DNA of 64,000 nt from Oscillospiraceae bacterium (GCA_017472965.1 JAFUNR010000023.1:1-64000), one strand, 5' to 3'; numbered from the stretch's first letter, positions 31,132-39,651 are shown. Notes: a model not told the origin generated them from the letters alone. Made by a program: numbers and translations.

Positions 31132-31920
31132 ATGAGTGAAATCACAAAACTGAGTGAACTGGCTGTGTACCTGAAATATGCTGTCGCAACTTATTCTCAG
31201 CATGATTACGAACAGTTACATCAGGAACTACGTGCCAGATATGAGCAGCAGATCATGGAAGCATTCATGGATCATCATCCCGGATGGAGTGTTGTCGAAG
31301 GCAATACCGCATGCATGATGTATCTCTATCGCAACTGGGTGTTTGCGAAAAAAGAAGAAGAAGAGAACGCCGCACAGTTGGTGGATCTGGCAGATGATTT
31401 GATTGAAAACTATGAAGACTGTGAAGAGGAATTCCTGACAGCAGAAACTGTTGTAAAAACCATGTGTATTGCAGATCAAATTTACGATTTTTCACAGCGT
31501 ATTCTGAAAGACCAGCATCTTTTCATCTTCATGTTTCAGGCTAAGCATGAGAAAGAAGACTCCTTCTGCCGTTGCATGACCACAAGCGATAGCAGTGTAG
31601 CAGCAGACATCTATATGTTGGTTTCACATAAAGACCTCGAAGCAACTCCCCAGAGTATGCTTCTCCACGAGTTGGGACACTATGTTAATATTGCTTTAAC
31701 CGGTAATCCGGAAATACCGCCTGAGGATTTTGCACTGGTCACTTCCCTGATCGGTGTAAACTACGACAATTGTGATGTCACTGAATTCTTCGCCCACTGC
31801 TTTGCAATGAGTTTGCTGAATGAGCCGGAGTTGCTAAATGTCAATCCTTTTAAGACGGTTCCGTTGAACCACAAGCAGATGTTCCGAACTTACTTCCAAT
31901 ATAAAATACAGAATCTTTAA
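31132..31920 (+). CDS. HELGH metallopeptidase-like protein
   Basis: The protein has 262 residues from the ATG at 31132 (aaaggatgg upstream). The zinc-binding signature HELGH lies at 179-183 within SMLLHELGHYVNIALTG, and a downstream acidic segment TEFFAHCFAMSLLNEPELL could supply the third ligand. The N-terminal half is helical and acidic. The arrangement resembles ImmA/IrrE-like or other single-domain gluzincins, but no family is recognised with certainty. It is cargo of the 6.2-kb element and is followed by its own terminator, so it is expressed as a single gene. Confidence 0.55.
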   Translation: MSEITKLSELAVYLKYAVATYSQHDYEQLHQELRARYEQQIMEAFMDHHPGWSVVEGNTACMMYLYRNWVFAKKEEEENAAQLVDLADDLIENYEDCEEEFLTAETVVKTMCIADQIYDFSQRILKDQHLFIFMFQAKHEKEDSFCRCMTTSDSSVAADIYMLVSHKDLEATPQSMLLHELGHYVNIALTGNPEIPPEDFALVTSLIGVNYDNCDVTEFFAHCFAMSLLNEPELLNVNPFKTVPLNHKQMFRTYFQYKIQNL

Positions 31921-31943
31921 GCGACCTGCAGCAGGTCGCTTTT
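31919..31943 (+). terminator. Intrinsic terminator
   Basis: A 10-bp perfect stem aagcgacctg / caggtcgctt with a 3-base loop and TTTT. The same stem recurs at 32978-33005. Confidence 0.8.
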
Positions 31944-32049
31944 AGTTTTGAGTACAGCATGCCCTATGGCGGTTCTTGATTGTAGTGCCTTCTACCGTTA
32001 TAATGAATAAGTAAAACTATCATTGATTACACATTGCGTGAGGTGGAAT

Positions 32050-32973
32050 ATGGACTACTATACACAACGACATGGTATGCGCCGTCCTGTCAACAAGACA
32101 CACGAGATATCTGTCGATAAATATGCGTTGCTACTGCGCTGCTGCGAAAAATACTATGATTACGTGGCTTGGAAATATCCAGAACCCTGCCCTGATGGTT
32201 CGGAGTGTTGTGGACTGGATCATCAGAAGCTGGTGGAAGACATTCGGTATGAGATTCCAACACTATACATTGATGAATATGGTGCAATCACAGCTCCTCG
32301 TCAAACGAAGAACGTATTTGAAAACAAAATTAAGACTGACAGCTTTGACCAGTATGCTTTGCTGGATTATATAGAGTTCATCGGTGAAAATGTACGTGAT
32401 CTTTCCAGAAAAGTGTGGCATTCGTATTATGGTCACCACGACCTTGGGCATCGTTCGACAAACTCTGTTTTTGACACGTTCAGAAGTGATATCAACGGAG
32501 TATTCTGCAAAACAGGACTGCTTTACGAATTGAAGGAAACGGGATTTGTTGAGAGAATCGAGGAGTACTCGGTCCTGGATGAGAATACAGATTCTGTGGT
32601 CGAACAAGTTTCTGAGCCTGGATTGAGAGAACTGCTAAAAACAGCAATGGCGCTGCATAGAAGTCCTCGTCCAGAAGATAGAAAAGATGCAGTAGAGAAA
32701 ATTTGGGATGCACTGGAACGTATGAAAACATATTATTCTGGCATGGACAAGAAAGATTCTGCTGCGAAAATAGTCAATGATGTTTCAGGTGGTGTACCCG
32801 AGTTTGTTGCCTTGTTTAATGCCGAATTTAAGGCGTTAACAGATATCGGCAACAATTTCCGTATCCGCCATCACGAAACCAACCGTACAGACATCACTGA
32901 CTTGAATCACTACGATTACTTTTTTAACCGCTGTTTGTCTTTAATTGTTTTGGCATTACAGTACTTAGAGTGA
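32050..32973 (+). CDS. Possible HEPN / abortive-infection-like protein
   Basis: The protein has 307 residues from the ATG at 32050 (gaggtgg upstream). Residues 205-307 are helical, with MALHRSPRPEDRKDAVEKIWDALERMKT, then IVNDVSGGVPEFVALFNAEF and NNFRIRHHETNRT. The RIRHHE element is close to the Arg-His signature of HEPN-type RNases. Proteins of this build occur in phage-resistance islands. The N-terminal part contains CCGLDHQK and WHSYYGHHDLGHRS, which is not recognised. The call is tentative. It sits alone between two identical-stem terminators. Confidence 0.4.
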   Translation: MDYYTQRHGMRRPVNKTHEISVDKYALLLRCCEKYYDYVAWKYPEPCPDGSECCGLDHQKLVEDIRYEIPTLYIDEYGAITAPRQTKNVFENKIKTDSFDQYALLDYIEFIGENVRDLSRKVWHSYYGHHDLGHRSTNSVFDTFRSDINGVFCKTGLLYELKETGFVERIEEYSVLDENTDSVVEQVSEPGLRELLKTAMALHRSPRPEDRKDAVEKIWDALERMKTYYSGMDKKDSAAKIVNDVSGGVPEFVALFNAEFKALTDIGNNFRIRHHETNRTDITDLNHYDYFFNRCLSLIVLALQYLE

Positions 32974-32977
32974 TATT

Positions 32978-33008
32978 AAGCGACCTGTTTTGTGGCAGGT
33001 CGCTTTTC
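32978..33008 (+). terminator. Intrinsic terminator
   Basis: Stem aagcgacctg / caggtcgctt with an 8-base loop, then TTTT. The stem is identical to that at 31919. Confidence 0.8.
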
Positions 33009-33121
33009 CATTCCCTAAAACTGTGCATCTGCACACTTTTGGGGAATAGTCCCCATTTCACAACATGGACAGGCAAGTAAATCAGCCCCTTTACATACGA
33101 TGAACAAAGGAGGTAGAACGT

Positions 33122-33265
33122 ATGAAACAAACCTTGCCTGTTGTGCACTGCATATATACCGAAGTCGAAAAGAGCCTCGCTGAATTGCTGGAGGAGTCTT
33201 TTCGGCTTTATCTTGTCCGCATCCTTGCGACACCTGAAAAACCCGTTGTACAATGTTTGCGATGA
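33122..33265 (+). CDS. Small protein upstream of the serine recombinase (47 residues)
   Basis: ATG 33122 follows aaaggaggtagaacgt, and the stop is 27 bases before the recombinase start. The core CIYTEVEKSLAELLEESFRLYL recurs in small proteins found just upstream of TndX-like recombinases in Clostridia. It is possibly a regulator or a recombination directionality factor, which would fit its size and place, but no evidence beyond context is available. Confidence 0.6.
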   Translation: MKQTLPVVHCIYTEVEKSLAELLEESFRLYLVRILATPEKPVVQCLR

Positions 33266-33292
33266 GTGGTCGCTTATTTCAAGGAGGAACCT

Positions 33293-34870
33293 ATGTACTT
33301 AGAAATAAGCAACCCAATGGATTATCATGTCGCATTGTACATCCGTTTATCAAAGGAGGATGAGACCGAAGGACCATCCCAGAGTGTAACCAACCAGAAA
33401 TCCCTGCTCAATGAATTCGTTCAGCAGCATCGCCTTTCCGTTTACGATACTTATATCGATGACGGTTGGAGCGGTACCAGTTTTGAGCGTCCTGATTTCC
33501 AGCGCATGATCGAAGATATCGAAGCCAAGAAGGTCAATATGGTTATTACCAAAGACCTATCCCGTCTGGGTCGTGACTATATCATGACCGGTCACTATAT
33601 GGAGCGATACTTCCCAGAAAAGAGAGTGCGCTATATTTCTTTGCTGGACGGTATCGATACCGGTGTGGAATCTACGGCAAATGACATTACTCCGTTCCGT
33701 GCCATCATGAATGATATGTACGCCAAGGACATTTCCAAGAAGATCAAATCCGTCAAGCGAGATAAGCAGCGCAAAGGACAATTCATTGGCGGTAAGCCGA
33801 TGTATGGTTACAAGATGCACCCGACGGAGAAAAACAAAATCGTCATTGACGAGGAAGTGGCTCCTGTGGTACGCAGGATTTTTGCTATGGCGCTGGACGG
33901 CATGAGCTGCCGAAAGATTGCAGCGACACTCAACGAAGAAGGTGTTATAACTCCTGCAACATACTGTGGTTGGAACATGGGTCGCAAAGGTCCTTATGCC
34001 GGACTCTGGTCCAGTGAGCGTATCTCCGAAATGCTGCAGAACGAAACCTATCTGGGAAACATGGTTCAGGGACGAACAGTGAAGATCAGCTACAAGTCTA
34101 AGAAATGTCTGAAGCAGGATCGTGAAAACTGGGTGGTTGTTGAAAACACCCATGAACCGCTGATTGACAAAGAGACCTTTCAGAAGGTACGAATGTTGGT
34201 CAACAGCCGAAAGCACACCCGTAGCAGAACCTATGACTTCCTATTAAAAGGCTTGATCTTCTGCCACGAGTGCGGCTACCCAATGGCGGTGCTGAACCGG
34301 CCGCCGGTATCCGGTGAGGATCGATTATTCTTCGTGTGCCGAACCTATCAGCGTTTCACAAAAGCAGGCGTCTGCACTTGCCACTCCATCAAGGAGCAGG
34401 TTGTTACGGAAGCAGTTCTTGCAAAAGTCCGAGAAGTCTGTGAAGCATATCTTGACCCTAAGAAGCTGCAGCCCATTGCGGCGAATGCTGTGGAGAAAGT
34501 TCGGCAGGCAGAAAGCCATGAAGCTGAGATCCAGTCCTTGCACAGCAAGATCGACAGCCTGACCGCCAACCTGGATAAGATGTATATGGATCGACTCACC
34601 GGCCTGCTGGCTGAATCTGACTTCGAGCGCATCTACCAGCGAGTTAAGATGGAGCGCAGTTCTCTGGAAGAAAAGCTGAAAGAACTGGAAGCACAAAAGG
34701 AAAGCTCGGTCAGCACCGAAGACCGAGCCAGAGAACTGGTGCAGCAGTTTCTGGATTCCGCTTACACCAGTCGTGAACTTCTGGTCAGCCTCATCGAGCG
34801 TGTGGAACTGACCGAAGACAAACAAATCATCATCAAATTCCGCTTCCGTGAATTGGAAGCGATTTCTTAG
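33293..34870 (+). CDS. Large serine recombinase of the 6.2-kb element
   Basis: The protein has 525 residues from the ATG at 33293 (caaggaggaacct). The resolvase domain has VALYIRLSKEDE (nucleophile Ser), DDGWSGTSFERPDFQRMI, TKDLSRLGRDY and GEXXPFRAIMNDMYA-like residues. The recombinase domain has GYKMHPTEKNKIVID and SSERISEMLQNETYLGN. The zinc ribbon is FCHECGYPM...CRTYQ...CTCHSI. A coiled coil and a C-terminal strand (TEDKQIIIKFRFRELE) follow. It is TndX/TnpX-like. It ends 31 bases before the right boundary, where the sigma gene resumes, so it is the prime candidate for inserting and excising the element. Confidence 0.85.
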   Translation: MYLEISNPMDYHVALYIRLSKEDETEGPSQSVTNQKSLLNEFVQQHRLSVYDTYIDDGWSGTSFERPDFQRMIEDIEAKKVNMVITKDLSRLGRDYIMTGHYMERYFPEKRVRYISLLDGIDTGVESTANDITPFRAIMNDMYAKDISKKIKSVKRDKQRKGQFIGGKPMYGYKMHPTEKNKIVIDEEVAPVVRRIFAMALDGMSCRKIAATLNEEGVITPATYCGWNMGRKGPYAGLWSSERISEMLQNETYLGNMVQGRTVKISYKSKKCLKQDRENWVVVENTHEPLIDKETFQKVRMLVNSRKHTRSRTYDFLLKGLIFCHECGYPMAVLNRPPVSGEDRLFFVCRTYQRFTKAGVCTCHSIKEQVVTEAVLAKVREVCEAYLDPKKLQPIAANAVEKVRQAESHEAEIQSLHSKIDSLTANLDKMYMDRLTGLLAESDFERIYQRVKMERSSLEEKLKELEAQKESSVSTEDRARELVQQFLDSAYTSRELLVSLIERVELTEDKQIIIKFRFRELEAIS

Positions 34871-34901
34871 GGCCAATCGTTTACAATAGGCGGGGCGGAA
34901 T

Positions 34902-34958
34902 GTCTCTCGCCTTGAGAGTCGGACGCTGGCGCAGCTGCGGGAGATGCTGCGCCGGTGA
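34902..34958 (+). pseudogene. sigK: Last codons of the interrupted sigma factor gene
   Basis: The frame gtc-tct-cgc... encodes VSRLESRTLAQLREMLRR and a TGA at 34956-34958. It completes the HTH begun by GISRSYV at 28666-28686, giving the standard end of a SigE/SigK region 4.2 (SRSYVSRLE...). The 6.2-kb element separates the two parts. Confidence 0.85.
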
Positions 34959-34988
34959 GGTCGGCAGGCTTGGCTTATCCGAAAAAAA

Positions 34989-35020
34989 TGCACAGCACCT
35001 TTCGGGTGCTGTGCATTTTT
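34989..35020. terminator. Bidirectional terminator after the sigma gene
   Basis: An 11-bp stem (tgcacagcacc / ggtgctgtgca) with a TTTCG-type loop, flanked by aaaaaaa on the left and TTTTTT on the right. It ends the sigma gene and the convergent GDPD operon. Confidence 0.85.
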
Positions 35021-35050
35021 TGCTGCAGAGAAGGCGAAGCTGCCGTGCTG

Positions 35051-35818
35051 TCATTCCAGAATGTTGGTGGTGATGTAATCCGCACCCCAGCCGGCGACCT
35101 GTTCGGCGCGGTCGGGCCAGTCCACCGTCCAGACATTGACCTTGATGCCTCTTGCGTGGAAGCGGTCGATCAGTTCCTTGGTGACGGTGAAGATGTGGAT
35201 ATCAGCATCAAAGCCGCAGGCGGCCAGCCGATCCAGAAATGCATCGGTGAAGTCCATGCCTTCACCGGTCAGAAACTGTACGGTCTGCTGCGGCAGCAGG
35301 TTGCGCAGAGCGGTAAGATTTTCCCAGTGGAAGGAGATAAAGACGGTGTTATCCAGATAACCGAGCCGGCGGACAGTATCCGCCACAAGGGCGATCTCCT
35401 CCGGGGTCATGGGATCTTTCAGCTCCGGCACGGCGATCTTGTCATACTTTTTGCAGATGTTGATGTAATCCTCCAGCGTGGGCACACGAAGGTCGGCGCG
35501 GTGCACCCCTTGCTGCGGCTGCAGGCCGTAATCCTCCATGCTGTTGAAAAAGCACCGGTCGTAAAGCGGGACCGACTGCAGCTCTGCCAGCGTGTGCTCG
35601 GATACCTCCATATCAACGCCGGACATGGCCAGCAGATTGCTGTTGTGCAATGCGATGATGCGGCGGTCTTTGGTGACATGCACATCGGTTTCGATGCCGT
35701 AGTAGCTGCGGCTGCCCGCGGCCACAAAGCCGGCGGCGGTGTTTTCCGTCTCCAGACCGCACAGCCCTGCGTGAGCGATCAGCTTTGTGCTCTTTTTGTC
35801 GATCTTGAAGGTATTCAT
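35051..35818 (-). CDS. Glycerophosphodiester phosphodiesterase family protein
   Basis: This 255-residue TIM-barrel enzyme has the GDPD landmarks: LIAHAGLCGLETENTAAGF (normally HRG...ENT; here the Arg is Ala), GIETDVHVTKDRRIIALHN (Glu/Asp metal ligands and the catalytic His), PTLEDYINICKK, VPELKDP and a C-terminal VNVWTVDWPDRAEQVAGWGADYITTN. It hydrolyses glycerophosphodiesters to glycerol-3-phosphate and an alcohol in typical members. Loss of the Arg after the first His may change specificity. It is the last gene of a minus-strand group after the amidohydrolase (about 140-base gap). No signal peptide, so cytoplasmic. Confidence 0.85.
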   Translation of the reverse strand: MNTFKIDKKSTKLIAHAGLCGLETENTAAGFVAAGSRSYYGIETDVHVTKDRRIIALHNSNLLAMSGVDMEVSEHTLAELQSVPLYDRCFFNSMEDYGLQPQQGVHRADLRVPTLEDYINICKKYDKIAVPELKDPMTPEEIALVADTVRRLGYLDNTVFISFHWENLTALRNLLPQQTVQFLTGEGMDFTDAFLDRLAACGFDADIHIFTVTKELIDRFHARGIKVNVWTVDWPDRAEQVAGWGADYITTNILE

Positions 35819-35958
35819 AAAGTATTCCTTTCTTTTGTCGGCGACAGCTCCCGGCTTTGCTGTCAGGTAGCAGAAAGAGCCGGAAGCTGTCGATAGATCC
35901 GGGTTTTGGTCATTCCGGTAGCAGGTCAGCGTCTGCCTTTGTCAAATGGCAGGCGGGC

Positions 35959-37257
35959 TCAGGCTTCGTAACCAAGACCGTAAACACGGTTGGGGTTATC
36001 AAAATACCAGCTGCGCAGAAGCTCTTTGCACTGTTCCTCGTCCAGAATGCCTTCGGCTACGGAATCTGCCATGACCGATGCCAGATTTTCCATCGCCGCC
36101 TCCAGATGGCCGCGCAGCGCCAGAATATACATATAGTCGCCGCCGAAGGCGAACACTTTGTTCACCGGGACCTGCTCCAGAATACGGTGGATGGTCTCTT
36201 TTGCCAGACGGGGCGAACAGATGTGCGTCCAGGTCAGATCGAGACAGACATTGGGATAGTATCGCGCAAGGAGCACCGCTTCCTCGAAATACGGAATGCC
36301 CACATGGAGCAGTACAAAGGTCACGCCGCTGTAGCGGCGGATCACATTGCGCAGATAGTGTGCGCGGGTACGCTCCGGGTCGTTGTCGTTCCATGCGTGC
36401 ATGCCCACATGAAATACTGCGGGGAAACCGTAGCGCTCGCAAAGCGCCAGCATGTGATGGATCATGCAGTCCTCCAGAGCCGCCACTTCTTCGTAGCCTT
36501 TGCGCAGGATGATCTGCCGGCAGCAGCGTTCATCGCCGTTTGGCTGTGCCGAAAGCACGGCCTCCAGCTGCTGCGCCGCCAGCTGCCGGTCAGGTGCTGC
36601 GTAGGAGAGCGTCCGCCAGTAGCCAGAGCTGAATTTGATCGCCCGCACGCCTGCAGCGGCATAGCTTTCAAACATCCGGTCCACCGCATGCAGCAGATCC
36701 TCCAGCGAGTGGATCCTCACGCCGGAGGCTCTTTCCAGCTGCGCCGCATCCTCCGGACACCGCGGCAGCATATCCGTCACAGTCGGTACAAAACGCAGCC
36801 GGTCATCCCCGAAAAGGGCGGCGGAATCGTACGAGGAGAAGCTGAGGGTTCCCCGGATATTCAGCCGGTCCATCGCAGCATGGTAGTAGGGCTTTGCCAT
36901 CATCGTCTGCAGTTTTGCATCTGCGCGGCACAGTGCCGGCGCATCCACTTTTTCCTCGGCAAAATCCAGCGCCATCGTGCGGGCAAAGGCACGGAATACG
37001 GCGGCGTAGCGGATCGCCGGCAGGTATTTTTCCAGCAGTTCGCAGCGCACGGGCAGCGGCTGCGTTTTATCATTCAGCAGCTGCCATTCCGGATCGGTGC
37101 AGCCGGCAGAGCGCAGCGTATCGCAGTTGTAGGGGAACAGCAGCAGATCCAGAATGTCCACCGGCTGACCGAGAAAGGCGGCTTCCGGCGGCAGATGTTC
37201 ATGGGTGTCGATCTTGGGCAGTTGGCGCTGGTATTCGATCCAGTCCTGTTTTGTCAT
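35959..37257 (-). CDS. Amidohydrolase-family protein
   Basis: This 432-residue metal-dependent hydrolase has KIDTHEHLPPE at the N-terminus (the HxH metal pair), FHVGMHAWND, FVLLHVGIPYFEE, CLDLTWTHI and a terminal FAFGGDYMY, as in the amidohydrolase_2/uronate-isomerase-like superfamily. The substrate is unknown. The ATG at 37257 is chosen (gggag upstream); an ATG at 37284 would overlap the preceding gene by 8 bp. It lies immediately downstream of the glycyl-radical-enzyme homologue, so the two probably act in one pathway, perhaps on a carboxylated sugar or polyol. Confidence 0.75.
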   Translation of the reverse strand: MTKQDWIEYQRQLPKIDTHEHLPPEAAFLGQPVDILDLLLFPYNCDTLRSAGCTDPEWQLLNDKTQPLPVRCELLEKYLPAIRYAAVFRAFARTMALDFAEEKVDAPALCRADAKLQTMMAKPYYHAAMDRLNIRGTLSFSSYDSAALFGDDRLRFVPTVTDMLPRCPEDAAQLERASGVRIHSLEDLLHAVDRMFESYAAAGVRAIKFSSGYWRTLSYAAPDRQLAAQQLEAVLSAQPNGDERCCRQIILRKGYEEVAALEDCMIHHMLALCERYGFPAVFHVGMHAWNDNDPERTRAHYLRNVIRRYSGVTFVLLHVGIPYFEEAVLLARYYPNVCLDLTWTHICSPRLAKETIHRILEQVPVNKVFAFGGDYMYILALRGHLEAAMENLASVMADSVAEGILDEEQCKELLRSWYFDNPNRVYGLGYEA

Positions 37258-37276
37258 GGTACAAAGCTCCCTTCTG

Positions 37277-39289
37277 TTATCCATTCAGTGCGGTGCGCTC
37301 CAGCAGTGCCAGCTGCTGCCATTCCGACAGGCTGACGAAGTATTCGCTGAAACCGTAAAGGCGCACCGTCAGTGCGGGGTGATTTTCCGGGTGTGCCATG
37401 GCATCCTGCAGCTGCTGCCGGTCGATGACGGAGATGCCGGTGTGCAGACCGCCCGCTTCGAAATAGGTGCAGATCAGCGCACGGAGGAGCTCCGGCGGCT
37501 GACTGCCGGAAAAGCTCAGGTTCAGACCGCCGCCACAGGTGCGGTCAAAGGGCAGCTTTGCCAGACTGTTGAGCAGCGCCGTGACGCCGTTTTTATCCGC
37601 GCCGTAGGTGGGCGACTGGTTTTCGCTGAAGGGCTGCCCCGCGCGGCGGCCGTTGGGCGTGGCGCCGATCTCACTGCGCCAGAGATTATCCCGTTCCAGT
37701 GAATAAAATCCGGGCAGAATATAGAAGTTCTCCGCCGCCTGCAGAGAATCGACCGCTTCCAGCATGGTGCGGCAGATAAGGGCGGTGTATTCATCCGCCG
37801 GTGTGTCGTTGCCGAACATGGTGTAGCCGCCGATCTCACGCAGCAGCGCCTCGTGACCGGCGTAATCGTTTGCGAGAATTTCGGCAAAGGCGGCAAAGCT
37901 GTACCGTTTTTCCTGAAAGACCAGCTTATCCAGCACCAGCAGCGAATCGCCCAGCGTGGCGATGCCGGGCAGGAAGATATTGATCACATTGTACAGAAGA
38001 TTGGGCCCGTTGGCATAACGGCACTGCACGGCGGTATCCGTCTGCAGCAGCGAATCTAGAACAAAATATTTTCGGGAGTCCTTCGGGGAAAGACCATTCC
38101 GGAGACCGTCGATAAATGTCTGCAGGTGGCGGCGCAGGGTTTCACGGAAGGCGGTCAGAAATTCCGCAAGAGAGCTGTAGTCTGCACCGTGCAGCGTCTG
38201 CACGAAGAGCTGCGGCACAGGGGTGAAATACTCGTTGCGGAAAGAATGATAGTTCAGATCAAAGGTACAGCAGGCCGAATAGGTGCAATCCCGTGCGACA
38301 GCTTCCGGAACGCCTTTTTTCAGCAGTGCCCGTACCAGCATGGGGTAATTGTAGATATTCATCTTGTCGGTGATGAGGGAAAGGGTACGGAACGCCTCTT
38401 CGGTGAAATGCGCATCGGCATCTGCATCCAGCAGCACAACGATCTGCGGCTGGGCGAGATTATTCAGCACAGCGGCCTTCAGCACCACATGGGAGAATGC
38501 ATTGGGGTTGTCGCCGCCGATGTTGATATACTGCTTGCTGGAGTGGCAGAGCACCGGTTTGCAGGCGTGGTTATGGGTGGTGCGGCCGCAGATCTCGTTG
38601 GTCTTGAGCATAAAGCCCGCCAGCAGCTCTGTCAGCTCCTGTTCGGTGTGCCCCTCGGCAAGTGCCTGCTCGTAATAGGGTAGCATATAGTCGTCGAACC
38701 GGCCGAAGGCATAATCCCGTGAGCCCACATAGCAGCTGGCGATCATGTGCATCAGCCAGATGGACTGCAGTGCGGAATAGTAATCATAAGCGGGCTCGTA
38801 GGGTACGCTGCGCAGGGCGCGGGCAGCCTGGACGAGTCCTTTTTCTTCGGCGGCGCGGGCGTAGCGTGCAGCGTAGCCGCGCACGGCTTCCACCACCAGA
38901 CGGGCATTATGCGCAAAAGAAAGGGATTCCGCATCGCCCTTTGCGGCAGCGGCAGCTTCGATATCTGCCAGAATGCCCTTCAGACCCAACGCCAGCAGAC
39001 GCCTGTAATCGGGGCTCAGGTGGCCGATGGTGCACAGCAGTGTATGCGGTGAGGGGATACCCTCTTCCGGCGGGGCTTCCACCACACGGCCGGCGAAATA
39101 ATCGCATTCCAGCACCGGCGTGGAAACCTCCGCCAGCAGTGCGGAGAGGATCCGTGCGAAATAATCCGGCGCATCGGGATCCGGCATTTCGCCCTCCAGG
39201 CGCTGCAGGATCCGGTCCCTTTCGATAAAACAGGCGGTGTTGTCGGATTCAAAGACAAGCTGCTTCAGCCGGTTCAGATCACCCATCAT
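37277..39289 (-). CDS. Glycyl-radical-enzyme (PFL-family) homologue with atypical motifs
   Basis: The protein has 670 residues from the ATG at 39289 (ggggagg upstream; a second ATG follows). The PFL-like barrel is recognisable (YARAAEEKG, LQSIWLMHM, QYINIGG, CTYSACCTFDL, GATPNGRRAGQPFSENQSP, GGLHTGISVIDRQQLQDAMAHPENHPALTVRLYGFSEYF). The glycyl-radical segment normally reads VRVxGYS; here it is VRLYGFSEYF, keeping Arg and Gly. The catalytic cysteine loop reads SACCTF, lacking the GCxE form of diol dehydratases and closer to the Cys-Cys of PFL. No radical-SAM activase gene is adjacent. Substrate unknown. The promoter has consensus TTGACA-17-TATACT. Confidence 0.7.
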   Translation of the reverse strand: MMGDLNRLKQLVFESDNTACFIERDRILQRLEGEMPDPDAPDYFARILSALLAEVSTPVLECDYFAGRVVEAPPEEGIPSPHTLLCTIGHLSPDYRRLLALGLKGILADIEAAAAAKGDAESLSFAHNARLVVEAVRGYAARYARAAEEKGLVQAARALRSVPYEPAYDYYSALQSIWLMHMIASCYVGSRDYAFGRFDDYMLPYYEQALAEGHTEQELTELLAGFMLKTNEICGRTTHNHACKPVLCHSSKQYINIGGDNPNAFSHVVLKAAVLNNLAQPQIVVLLDADADAHFTEEAFRTLSLITDKMNIYNYPMLVRALLKKGVPEAVARDCTYSACCTFDLNYHSFRNEYFTPVPQLFVQTLHGADYSSLAEFLTAFRETLRRHLQTFIDGLRNGLSPKDSRKYFVLDSLLQTDTAVQCRYANGPNLLYNVINIFLPGIATLGDSLLVLDKLVFQEKRYSFAAFAEILANDYAGHEALLREIGGYTMFGNDTPADEYTALICRTMLEAVDSLQAAENFYILPGFYSLERDNLWRSEIGATPNGRRAGQPFSENQSPTYGADKNGVTALLNSLAKLPFDRTCGGGLNLSFSGSQPPELLRALICTYFEAGGLHTGISVIDRQQLQDAMAHPENHPALTVRLYGFSEYFVSLSEWQQLALLERTALNG

Positions 39290-39326
39290 AAAGCCTCCCC
39301 TATTAAGAAGATCGAAACACAGCTTT

Positions 39327-39355
39327 AGTATAAAAGGTGCACTGTATGCTGTCAA
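39327..39355 (-). promoter_or_regulatory. Promoter of the glycyl-radical-enzyme operon
   Basis: On the minus strand TTGACA (39350-39355), a 17-base spacer and TATACT (39327-39332), about 40 bases before the ATG. Confidence 0.75.
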
Positions 39356-39451
39356 GACACTGCGGTCAAAATATATTTTTGCCGCGTCAGAATTACAGTT
39401 TCACCGCGCAAAAATGTTTTCCGATCGGGTGGAACTTCCCGCAGGAAATGT

Positions 39452-39480
39452 TTTACAAATGCCTGTTGCCGGTATATAAT
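39452..39480 (+). promoter_or_regulatory. Sigma-A-type promoter
   Basis: TTTACA (39452-39457), a 17-base spacer and TATAAT (39475-39480), reading towards the small gene and the NUDIX gene. Confidence 0.65.
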
Positions 39481-39516
39481 AAAAGAAAATACAAGAAGGC
39501 TGCCGCGCCGGAGGGT

Positions 39517-39651
39517 ATGGCGGCAAAGCAGCAGGAGCTGAACGGATTTATGCAGGTCACCGGTATGGACGCTGTCAGGGCAGAGCACTGCGGTGAGGCA
39601 TTCCTGCAGGCGGTCACGGAATGGAAAGCGGAGCAAAAAGCCGTATTTTGA
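39517..39651 (+). CDS. Small protein (44 residues), uncertain
   Basis: ATG 39517 has cggaggg close upstream and follows a good promoter by about 37 bases. The peptide is mixed helical (QELNGFMQVTGMDAVRAEHC) and not recognised. It could be a leader or small gene co-transcribed with the NUDIX gene 29 bases downstream. Confidence 0.4.
   Translation: MAAKQQELNGFMQVTGMDAVRAEHCGEAFLQAVTEWKAEQKAVF

Larger units (their letters stand above)
28687..34901. mobile_element. Integrative element of about 6.2 kb inserted in the sigma gene
   Basis: Both ends interrupt the sigma coding frame between SYV and SRLE. The ends carry imperfect inverted repeats centred on TGTAAACGAT (left, 28702-28711) and ATCGTTTACA (right). 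The common tetramer ATGT lies at each junction (28682-28685 and 34900-34903). Cargo: a hypothetical gene, a small protein, a tyrosine integrase, a metallopeptidase-like protein, a HEPN-like protein, a small protein and a large serine recombinase. Joining the flanks at ATGT restores ...RSYVSRLE... exactly, so the insertion was clean. Confidence 0.8.

Noticed and set aside
35857..37335. A 490-codon plus-strand frame opposite the amidohydrolase
   Set aside because: The minus-strand protein has clear metal-binding motifs. The plus frame has none.
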